Made by a program: the position numbers and the translations under genes. This document shows positions 12,701 through 20,800 of a DNA stretch of 64,000 nucleotides, in pieces; position 1 is the stretch's first letter; each line of letters begins with the position of its first letter. The stretch is from Macrosoma leucophasiata (lineage: Eukaryota; Arthropoda; Insecta; Lepidoptera; Hedylidae). The notes under the pieces were generated by a model that had not been told where the DNA came from, made no database searches, and saw only the letters and a program-made list of their open reading frames with translations. The DNA lies in contig JAWQUS010000004.1 of NCBI GenBank assembly GCA_036365455.1, positions 1,247,501-1,311,500 of the forward strand. Reading direction: 5' to 3'.

Positions 12701-12933
12701 CTGCTTTCGGACTATATCATTAAAAAAAGTACACATTGTCAAATATCCTAATATAACTTGCAGCGAACCTCCTCCGCGAACGGTTCCTGTCGCTGCAGCA
12801 GCGCGGGGCCCTCGCCGCCTCCAAGATCATGATGAAGAAGAAGAAGAAGGTCAAGCCGTTCTTCAAGCCCGGCCACAAGGTCACCGACCAGGACGTCGAG
12901 AGGTACCTTAATAGGAGCGCGGGCAAAAAGTGA
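6751..12933 (+). CDS. NOP53: Ribosome biogenesis protein NOP53 (GLTSCR2/PICT1), complete, 8 exons
   Basis: Exons: 6751-6872, 7215-7380, 8030-8243, 9299-9480, 10464-10583, 10883-11106, 11426-11622 and 12764-12933. All introns are GT-AG and every junction keeps frame, giving 464 residues (human about 478). The N-terminus ([20 protein letters not shown], then [14 protein letters not shown]), the middle [10 protein letters not shown] block and the C-terminal [13 protein letters not shown] block followed by [10 protein letters not shown] match the conserved NOP53 core. Lys/Arg-rich segments and Glu/Lys/Arg helices (exons 5-7) fit a nucleolar RNA-protein binding factor. Known family role: NOP53 recruits the MTR4-exosome to pre-60S particles for ITS2/5.8S processing and binds the 5S RNP. 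The start ATG at 6751 is chosen because it gives the conserved N-terminus; the ATG at 6744 is in another frame. Introns carry SINEs, a MITE and palindromes. The polyadenylation signal comes almost directly after the stop. Confidence 0.93.
7686..7996 (+). repeat. Family S (A-tailed SINE-like) copy, NOP53 intron 2
   Basis: A nearly full-length copy of the window's commonest repeat. In the sense direction it runs from GTGGTAGAG...GAGCTCGCGGG through AATGGTAGTGTTCAGCAC, TGTAATTTCCGGCACAG and GGCTGCAGTCATCACTTAAC to GTTTGCCACTT...ATTACATAAAAAA. It ends 33 bp before exon 3. No protein frame is conserved among copies; the A-rich 3' tail points to retroposition. Confidence 0.8.
8264..8429 (+). repeat. 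Family S partial copy, NOP53 intron 3
   Basis: This is the 3' half of family S, from the TGTAATTTYCGGC block to ACTTCCATAAC followed by eight A residues. It begins about 20 bp after the exon 3 donor (8244). Confidence 0.75.
8685..8824. mobile_element. MITE of about 140 bp (CCCTTATTCATAAACGT ends), copy 1
   Basis: The ends are inverted (ACCCTCTTATTCACAAAC and GTTTATGAATAAGGGGGT) and enclose TTTAGCTAAAGTGTTGCTAATCTC and GACAAAGCAT blocks. A second copy with the same order is at 46447-46597. Confidence 0.7.
8941..9019. repeat. Perfect 30-bp inverted repeat (hairpin), NOP53 intron 3
   Basis: The arms 8941-8970 (ACTTATTGAAATAAAACTAG start) and 8990-9019 are exact reverse complements with a 19-bp loop. 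The word AATCCGAAAACTA recurs near 53150 and related TTTATCTCG words recur near 9860, 28350 and 44540, so this is part of a dispersed repeat. Confidence 0.8.
9054..9095. repeat. Perfect 16-bp inverted repeat, NOP53 intron 3
   Basis: AAAATTTAACTACAAA at 9054-9069 is exactly complementary to 9080-9095, with a 10-bp AT loop. It lies 35 bp after the larger hairpin. Confidence 0.75.
9142..9277 (-). repeat. Family S partial copy abutting the NOP53 exon 4 acceptor
   Basis: The antisense 5' half of family S (CGATAGTGCTGAACACTACC, then GGTAATGCGGTGGTGCC, ending ACCACCAGTAAAAC). It ends 21 bp before the exon 4 acceptor AG, so the branch-point region of intron 3 must lie in or right beside the repeat. 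Confidence 0.8.
10599..10797 (-). repeat. tRNA-derived SINE, NOP53 intron 5
   Basis: Read on the minus strand it starts with a tRNA-like head: A-box-like TAGTCCAGCGG and a perfect B box GGTTCGATCCC (plus coordinates 10743-10753), which together form an RNA polymerase III promoter. The body then includes CAAATATTTGTTTCGG-like and ACACAGGTTTATACC blocks. Sister copies are at 48549-48765 (full) and 22793-22915 (fragment). It starts 16 bp after the exon 5 donor. Confidence 0.82.
11188..11355 (-). repeat. Family S partial copy, NOP53 intron 6
   Basis: Antisense 3' half of family S: a run of T, then ATGTAATGGAAGTGGCAAAC, GATGTTAAGTGATGGCTGCAG and CCGGAAATTACAGGGCCGTA. It lies 80 bp after the exon 6 donor. 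Confidence 0.78.
11658..11796 (+). repeat. ATT-tailed SINE, head fragment, NOP53 intron 7
   Basis: GCGCATGGCCCCGCGGCTGG, GTAGATCGCAAGCGATCTAC, CGGTCGGGTGTG and TAAGCCGTCGGTCC appear in the same order as the reverse complement of the repeat at 54309-54667. Only the first 140 bp of the family are present, starting about 35 bp after the exon 7 donor. Confidence 0.65.
12196..12360 (+). other. G-rich tracts with potential G-quadruplexes and a central palindrome, NOP53 intron 7
   Basis: There are two G-rich blocks: 12196-12217 (GGAGGGAGGAGGGGGGGGG) and 12334-12360 (four runs of at least three G separated by 3-5 bases: GGGGACACGGGG then CACGGGGACAGCGGG). Between them GGGGACA also occurs at 12262-12287, next to a perfect 22-bp palindrome of A/T at 12288-12309. 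The four-run block meets the usual G3+N1-7 rule for a quadruplex. Function is unknown. Confidence 0.55.
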
Positions 12934-12937
12934 ATGC

Positions 12938-12943
12938 AATAAA
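12938..12943 (+). terminator. Polyadenylation signal AATAAA of NOP53
   Basis: AATAAA begins 4 bp after the TGA stop (12931-12933) and is followed by a TGTTTGTTT-type downstream element at 12961-12970. The 3' UTR would therefore be only about 20-30 bp. Confidence 0.75.
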
Positions 12944-13077
12944 CTTTATCTAACTATATATGTTTGTTTCATTTATGGCCTAATATCCCCTAACTTTCTA
13001 ATATTGCTAAGACAATTGTGTCGTATTTAAGCAGTTATTTATCACAGAGTAGCTAGATAATGAAACAAACGTAATTT

Positions 13078-13215
13078 CACGCCTCTAATCTCCGAAGGGG
13101 TAGGCAGAGGTAAATGCATTCAAGCATACATGCAACCACCCACGATTAGCCGGTTACGTTTTGGCCCATGTAACAGGTGGCGAGCCTGTTGCCACTCTCG
13201 AGCACATTACAAATA
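13078..13215. repeat. Short dispersed repeat fragment (CACGCCTCTAATCTCCGAAGG)
   Basis: The block CACGCCTCTAATCTCCGAAG followed by GGGGTAGGCAGAGG resembles the CTACCCCGTTAGGGACC ends of RTE-like LINE tails seen at 26690 and 40980. It is probably an old repeat relic. An 11-bp inverted repeat AGAGATAACGG/CCGTTATCTCT follows at 13268-13296. Confidence 0.4.
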
Positions 13216-13299
13216 ATTTAAAAAAATAATTAAAAAATTAGAAATATAAAAATCCCAACAGAACCAGAGATAACGGATTTTACACCGTTATCTCTGATA

Positions 13300-16200
13300 T
13301 GTGATGATTTCTGATTTGTGGCAGGAGGAGATTGGAATTCTAAACACGTGAGCTGAGGCTCCAGACTAACGACTACCAGAGGTAGACAGCTGAGGATGTC
13401 TCTTGACTCCAATAACCTCTACTCATCTTCTACCTCAGAGCCAACTTACTGGCCCAGCGACCCCAAAAAAAACCCAGACTTGCTTGATTTCTTTATTGTA
13501 AAAGAACTCCCTATGCATTACCTCAAACCAGAGCCTTGCTATGACAGCTCATCTGATCATACACCAGTCCTACTCACCTTAAGCACTCAAATCATAGAAA
13601 ACGTAGGTCCTGAATTGCTGTACAACAAATTCACTGATTGGGATTCATTTAGAGAATTTATTGATGAAAATATTAACTTGAAAATTAGTTTGAGATAAGA
13701 TAAGATAAGATAAGATAATATTTATTTGCATAAACATGTGTGTGTACATACATCGAAGGTATACATACAGGATGACAAAAACAAATTAAGCGCAGACATG
13801 TTTGTCACAGAGTGACGTGCAAAAAAAAAAAAAAACATTTTTTTTTTTATGTTTTAAAAAGTTAATGAGACAATATTAATTTAATGGTATTTATCATGAT
13901 TATAATTACATACAGAGATCGATATTATATTCAAATTATTTAATGTCAAGTTTATTACAATTACTCAATGATAGGAAAATAAAATTATGGAATTATCAGT
14001 TTAATTATGTCAGTACAAATTGTTTTTCATTTAGGAATTCAGTGACACTATAGTATGCTCTGGCAGTCAAAAATTTGCGTAGTTTATTTTTGAAAACAAG
14101 TTGAGGGAGTTCCTTCCAACTTTTAGGTATATTGTTATAAATGACTGGTGCCATGCAGTAAACACTTTTGCGCATCAGGACCGTCTTGGCGGATTGGAGA
14201 CAAAGTTGACTATTATCACGTCTACTGCGTCGATATGTGTCAGCTAAACGATTATAGTAATGTGGATTTGACTTAACAAACACAGCTACTTCTAATATGT
14301 ACAAGGAAGGTAAAGTTAATATTTGGTGTTTTTTAAAATAGGGCACGCAGCTATCTGTTTTCGCCAGTTTGAACATCGCCCGTAGACATCTTTTTTGAGA
14401 TTTGAATGCTGATTTTTTTTCCGTCGACATTGAAGACATGACATATATGATGCCACACAATATATAATGACCCTGATCCAGGAAGCGTGCTGGCTTAATA
14501 CACCGATGCTCAAGCAAAACACAAGAAACTTGAATCTTCCTTTGGCAACAAAGGAAGCAGTCCTTGAAAAACGTAGACTCCGCAGAGTATGGCATGTAAG
14601 CCGCCTGAATGAAGACAAAAAACTTTTTATAAATCTGCTGGCGCCCTAAAAGAAATACTCCAGGAATGGCACAATAATACTCTGGGAACTCAGCTTCAAT
14701 CTCTGTCCCCCAGTGCGAAATCTCTCTGTGGAAATTCACTAAACACTATAACAGATACCAAACGTATATACCACCTCTGAGAAAGATCCAAGGATGGGCC
14801 AGAACTCCACAAGAAAAAGTTGATTGCTTCGCTGAACATCTCAAGGAAGTGTTCAAGCCGAATGATAAAGCTACTGAAGAGTTTGTAGAAGTAGTTAATG
14901 CCAGCTTGGATGAGTGTTGCCAAATGTCTCTACCCCCCGCCATAGTAACCGTCCGAGAGGTATGGAGAACTATCAATAATCTCAAAGATAAAAAGGCTTC
15001 TGGCTATGATCTCATTACAAAAGAAGTCTTGAAGCACCTACCAAAAAAAACTGTTATATTCCTTACAATGTTATATAACGGAATACTGAGAGTACAACAC
15101 TTTCCACTGTTATGGAAGGTTTCACAAATTCTGATGACACACAAAACTGGTAAACCAGCAAATGAAATAACATCGTACAGACCTATCAGCTTGTTGCCTA
15201 TTCTATCAAAAGTCTTTGAGAGGCTCTTACTCCGCAGATTACAGCCTCATCTAGAAGCTAATAAGACTATACCAGACCATCAGTTTGCGTTTAGACAGCA
15301 ACATTCTACTGTTGAACAAGTCCACAGAGTTTGTGACAATATAAGGAAAACGTTAGAGGAAAAAAATACTGTGCCTCAGTATTTTTGGATGTGCAACAGG
15401 CCTTTGACCGTGTCTGGCACAATGGCCTATTGCTGAAAATTAAAAATTGTCTACCTCACAGCTCTCGTATCTTCTCCTGAAATCCTATCTGACGGAAAGA
15501 TTGTTCCAAGTTAAACAGAATGACGCCACCTCAAAATTTTACAACATAGAAGCTGGAGTTCCACAGGGCTCTGTACTGGGTCCAGTACTTTACTCAATAT
15601 ACACACCTGACCTACCAGCCATGAGGTTACGACTGCAACATGTGCCGACGACACCGCCATTATGGCTAGTCATGAAAATCCCCATACCGCCACATCACAC
15701 TTACAAACAGGACTTGACCGGATATCTGCATGGCTACAGAAATGGAGAATAAAAGTCAGTGCCTCTAAGTCAGTGCAAATAACATTCACACTAAGAAAAG
15801 GCAATTGTCTACCCGTGTCTCTACAGAATAATGTATTACCCCAAAAAGACTGCGTCAGATATCTAGGTCTGCATCTAGATCGCCGGCTAACTTGGCAACA
15901 ACACATAAAAATGAAAAGGGAAGAACTTAAGATTCGCTACAAGTGCCTACACTTGTTACTAGGCCGAAACAGCAAATTGTCAACTGACAACAAGTTGTTA
16001 ATATACAAGTCTATCCTCAGACCTATCTGGACATATGGAATACAATTATGGGGAAGCTGTAGTACCTCTAACATCTCCATACCGCAAAGGATGCAAAATA
16101 CCATCCTGCGAACTATATGTAATGCACCCTGGTTTACCACCAATAATGAAATTCACGATCATCTTGAAATGACTACTGTAAAGGAGGAAATTCACAATAT

Positions 16201-16446
16201 CTCACGGAGATATCGGGATAGGCTTGAAATGCATCCTAACAAACTGGCCACTAGGCTGACCACACTATCCTACCGTAAGCGGCTCAAAAGAAAAGACATT
16301 GTCAACATCCCCTGACAGCCAATTGGAGGCAACATTATAAGTAGATGCTCTCACTGGAGGGCACGCTTCACATCCTACGCCTCACAACAAATTTGCTTAA
16401 AGTTATACCAAACTGATTGCAGATACAACGAGGAAGAAAAAAAAAA
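13300..16446 (+). mobile_element. Jockey-type non-LTR retrotransposon (LINE), defective
   Basis: Starts inside the endonuclease domain (AGGDWNSKH with a stop where Trp is expected, then GSRLTTTRGRQL and SSDHTPVLLT). An antisense LINE fragment interrupts it at about 13698-14464. The reverse transcriptase resumes (ASGYDLITKEVLKHLP, ITSYRPISLLPILSKVFERL, DHQFAFRQQHST, FLDVQQAFDRVWH, GVPQGSVLGP), with a frame change between about 15370 and 15450. The catalytic YADD motif is CADD (TGT GCC GAC GAC at 15641-15652), a Tyr-to-Cys change. The thumb/C-terminal part is open from 15662 to the stop at 16315. An A-rich tail follows at 16437-16446. The copy is 5'-truncated, interrupted and frameshifted, so it cannot move by itself. 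Confidence 0.85.
13698..14464 (-). mobile_element. LINE 3' fragment (CR1/jockey-like) nested in the jockey element
   Basis: The minus strand encodes the extreme C-terminus of a reverse transcriptase protein (FKSQKRCLRAMFKLAKTDSC, HQILTLPSLYILEVAVFVK, NSQLCLQSA, YNNIPKSWKELP), with stop near 14010. The 3' end (left side on plus) carries a (TATCT)n tail, seen as GATAAGATAAGATAAGATAA at 13697-13718. This insertion splits the endonuclease-RT linker of the host element, so it is younger than the jockey copy. Confidence 0.78.
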
Positions 16447-16644
16447 TCTCTGATATCCCCCGACCCGGGAACCGAATCTAGGACCTCAGCGTAGTAGTAG
16501 TAGATAATAGTCATGATGTAATTTATGAAATTTTATTGGTGTACCATTACGATGGTGGATATAATTTTGAAAATCAATACTAATGTAATAAATCTGGAAA
16601 GATTTTAAGTTTGAAAGCGGTAATATCAGTACAGTATCCAAAAA

Positions 16645-16866
16645 GAAATGATGCGCAGCGACTTTAGGAAGAAGACTTCAGCTTATTTCGGGTCTGTAGA
16701 GCGTTATCTCTTTCGCACCGCACCTATTTGACGTTTGTCGAACATTATAATCAAGTTTTGATCAATACCGGACTGTCAGTGCTTACGTAGGCAGTGTGCA
16801 ACAGGGATAACGCTCTACGATGTCGAAATAAGCCGATCGTCTCTTTCGTAGGCTCGATGTGCAATA
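16645..16866 (+). mobile_element. MITE (GGCTTATTTCGG ends), copy 1
   Basis: Imperfect inverted ends of about 50-60 bp: left CAGCTTATTTCGGGTCTGTA plus GAGCGTTATCTC; right GATAACGCTCTAC then GTCGAAATAAGCCG. The interior includes TCAAGTTTTGATCAATACCG, ACTGTCAGTGCTTACGTA and GTGTGCAAC. An inverted copy with the same interior is at 30475-30657. Confidence 0.7.
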
Positions 16867-16950
16867 TGTGGGCCTCCCCCCAAAAAAGGGGAGAGACTCG
16901 TGCCCAGCTGTGGGACGTATAATGGGTTGCCATTATTAGGTATTATTATT
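16867..16950 (+). repeat. ATT-tailed SINE, 3' end fragment
   Basis: Contains GGCCTCCCCCCAAAAAAGGG, GAGACTCGTGCCCAGCTGTG, GGACGTATAATGGGTTGCC and then ATTATTAGGTATTATTATTAT. This is the reverse complement of the 5' edge of the repeats at 54309 and 59567. The (ATT)n tail marks the 3' end of the retroposed unit. Confidence 0.7.
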
Positions 16951-17712
16951 ATGTACAATATTAATTGTTGAGAACTGTATATAATAATATGATCAAGTAA
17001 AAGTTGAGCTAGATTGCTAATTGTTAACTAAGTATATTACAAAATGTACTGAGTAATGGTTTAATTTAACCAGTAACGATTTTGTGGGCCCAAAATTACC
17101 CGTCTCCTTTGAAAAGATCTTTTTGCGTATTATAAATATCATAGTAGCCACAATAGAGGTCTTTAAGTTGGAATAATATTATTCCAAGAAAATAGTTTCA
17201 GGTGAATATAAAAATGAAAAGAAAGGAATATTTTATAAAAACTGTATTATAAAAAAGATAGTACCTAAAATATTGTACATCTAAAAATAGTCTTAAGATA
17301 TAATACAATAAAATCAATTGGCAGTGTGACAATCATTAAACTAGTTAGACATAAAAATTACAATAGGTAACTCATTAACGAATATTACAATATTCAAAAT
17401 CGTCATGTTAATTTTTTCCTAATATTTTAAACATTTGTCTAGTACTCATAAAATTCTTATTGATTTTAAATCATTCAGTTATCATTTAAAAAATAAAAAT
17501 AACCCTAATTTTAAAAGTCTTCCTATTCCATTTCACTATAGTATCAAAAATACTAATCGGCAAGTTCGAAATTAATAAAATAAGTTAACTATAGTAAACT
17601 GAGGCCGATTTTACACTTGCCTCCAGTTAAGTATTTTGCTCACGCTACTGAAATAATGGCTCGATTATCTACATCACATTTTACATTTACACTTATATTT
17701 AGAGTTCGTTCA
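16951..17712. other. Gene-free AT-rich intergenic stretch
   Basis: No coding pattern or recognised repeat. It lies between the jockey/MITE cluster and the 3' end of the minus-strand CPAP1-type gene, so part of it may be 3' UTR. Confidence 0.4.
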
Positions 17713-17741
17713 TTTAATAAATAAATATATTGAAGTTTAAT
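17713..17741 (-). terminator. Candidate polyadenylation signals of the CPAP1-type gene
   Basis: Two ATTAAA hexamers on the minus strand (TTTAAT at 17713-17718 and 17736-17741) lie 90-118 bp after the stop codon at 17831. No AATAAA was seen nearer, so the assignment is tentative. Confidence 0.4.
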
Positions 17742-17830
17742 ACAATCGAAAAAAAAGACGAAAAGTAAAAATCTATAACCTTACACTAACGTTTGAACAT
17801 AAAACGAACTCTGAATACAATTTCAAATCA

Positions 17831-20800
17831 CTAACCCCATCTTGCGGCGATTGTGTAAAGTGATCTCAGAAGTTCTAAGGCTCTTGTGTCCGGTTGAACT
17901 TTGTCGACGCCTTGAGGTGCTATTCTGGCTTCTGCTATCGGTCTATCAACAGTCGTAGGGTCGACTGTCGTTCTCGATGCAAACTTCCTTCCCCCTCTTC
18001 GACCTATCGCTGTTGTCCTAATTGGTGCCTGCGTCGTTGTCACCGGTTCTGTCTCAGTTTTAACACTCTCTGTTGTCGTCTTCGTTGTTGTTGTTGTTGT
18101 TGTTGTTGTCGGATTAGATAAAGAATTGATCGCTTTCGCGTCAAAATTTAAACTCTTCCCCCGTCTAGACTCAGGTATTCTGTCCATCCTTCTCTGATAT
18201 ACTGTTGTCCTTATTAAATCTATATCAGCGGCTGTCGTAGGCGTCTCGGTACCTTCTTCCACTTTAGCGATCTCGTCCATATCTTTTTGAGAAACTGCCA
18301 TTAAAGCTTCAAGCAACGCCTTTTTAGAAGCCTCCGCCGTTGTATTGTGGTCATCATCACATGTTTGTACTAACAGTAGAATCAATCTTTTTACTGTCTT
18401 TGATTTCGTCTTCTTCATTACATTCATCAACTTCTGCGTGGTTGTCGCGTTCATTCCGCCCATGATTTCTTTGGCTTTCTCCGCAACTGTGTCCGCTATT
18501 GTTGTTAAGTCTTGGGCTGGTTCAGTTGATGTGTTGTCTTTGAGAAGCCTTCCCGTCCTGTCATCTCTGTGGCCTGTTGATGTCAATTCAATACTGATTG
18601 TCGAGGAAACTGTAGGTTCACTAGTAACAGTGAATTCTGTAGGGGTCGTCGCAGTATTATCGGTCCAACTGTTTGTATTTGGTTCCTTTGAACCTTCTTC
18701 TGGACCACTCGGACTTAAACCATCGTTCAAGGTGATTGGATCAACTATAGTGCTTTGCCAGTTATTGAATGTCGTTGGCCATTGGAAGTCGTTTGTCGTT
18801 CTCTCACTGTCTGGAGATGTAAATATGTTAGTGGATATGGGTGACACCGTTGTCAAAGCCTCAGCCTGGTCCCTTGTTGTTGTGATTGGCTGTGTAGTGG
18901 CTTGCACTGTTGTTGTATCTTGGTCTGATTGTGTTGGAGCTTCTAAGTTTTCAGACGGCTTTTTCACGATGGTTTTTTCATCTACGCTTAGTTGTTTTCC
19001 CTGTCGTAAATTGTTATTATTTGGTCCTATAAACGATTGACTGTGCGCTCTTTGTAATTCTTCCTCATTCTCTAATTCGACACTATCGGTTTCGGTGAAA
19101 TAAACCGGAGTGGTTTCCGGAATGCCAGTTGACGGTCTGATCTTTTTGCTTTCAAAATCTGTATTTGTTATAGGTGACGCAGAAGCATCACTTATGTCTA
19201 CGCCCCATGCTGTCGGGAGATTGGTGACTTCAGTATAATCGCTGAGCGGTTTTGGTTCAGAAGCCGTGAATTCTCTGCCGTATAAGTTACTGGCAAACAA
19301 TGTATTGTTACCGAATGCACCGTATCTTGGGAGTGTGTACGTGTTTGATGTAGAATTTTCATTGTAATCAGTCTCAAGTGTATTTACATTAACGGCCACT
19401 GTATTTGTGAATGGTATCGCAGTAGTTGGAGGAGGAGCAGTAGTATAGGACGCTGAGATTCTGCCGCAGCATTGGAACGGTGATCTTGGCGTAGTTGGTG
19501 AGTAAGATGTCGATACAACTTCAGTTGTAAATGGCTTGGCTGTTGTTGTTGGTGCTTCTGTCTGTGTATTGTAATTATAATCTGTCGCAATGTTCAAAGC
19601 TTTTCCTTCTCTCACTGAATTTAAAGAATGTAACTTATGTTCATCAGAGAAACCTAAAATTTCTTCATCCTCCTCATTCACTGTTGTGGTCGGTTCAGTA
19701 TTAGCTGGTTCTTCTGTAGCAGTCAACATATCGGCAAATGATGGATGTGTTGGTCGTATGTCTGATAAAACTTTTCTGAATTGTACGGGGTCTTGAAGAT
19801 ATGCCGAAAGGGCGTGAGTGAATACTTGAGCTAGTTCCCTGATTTGTGGCGATGTGGCTATTGGATTTTGACTCATTTGAACCGACAAATCTTCTGCGAT
19901 ATCGTTGTAAGTGCCGTTAGGGTCAAATTTAATATCTTCTAGGAACTCTGGGTTATCTCCTTGTCCGAATAAGCTGCTATATTTATTAATGGTTTGTCTA
20001 CTAAATAGCCCTGGTAGTTCTTGTTCTATCATTTCATAATCATCGAATGCGGGCGTAGTTACTTCACTTTCTTCTGGAGGTGGAGTAGTTGACAAATTGT
20101 CTAAAGCTGTTGCGTAGTAAATAGCTAATGAGTGCAAAGTTTTTGGTGTTAATGATGGAGGAACAACAAGCCCAGGTCTGTTCGGTTGATTACCATAATA
20201 TCTCTCGGTATGAATAGCAGCTATTGTAGCTTCCGTTGGAGGTAATTCGAAGTTTAGTTTTTTCATTAATCGCTCTCGACGTTCTTGATACGATGGTTCA
20301 GTTGTTGTCGTTGTTATATCATTTGTACTCGCGTAAACGTCGATTCTATCTGAAGATGTTTCTGTTAACTTCTGATTTCTAGTGGTTTGTGGTATTTTTG
20401 TAGCCGATTCAAACGTGTTTTTCGTCTCAATTATAACTTGGTTGTCAAATTTATTGCTTTTTCTTTCAGCCTCCAACTTTTCTGTAGTTGCGGCTAGCGT
20501 CTTGTTTTTTTCTTTTTCAAGGTAATCTTTAAGAAGGGACACTCCAGGTCTGGTGTACGGTTCATGGTTTTCGAAGTTGTTGTAACTCTTTGTGTAAGGA
20601 ACCAATGTTGGGCGTTTTGATGTTGTTTCGGGCGTGTACTGTACCTGTTGTGTTACTTGTTTATTACCAATTTCGAATAGGGTAGTGAGAGTAGGAGTAC
20701 TTTTTGGTTTATTCTGCCTTGCTGATAAATTAGGTGTGTACACAGGATAAGGCCTGAAGTTTTTGCTGTTGTAATCTTGCAGGAATTGTCTGTTTTGGTT

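Noticed and set aside
18345..19040. 231-codon plus-strand open frame
   Set aside because: It is the antisense shadow of the Thr/Ser-rich CPAP1 tail; the Val/Leu/Ser-rich translation is what antisense ACN/TCN codons give.
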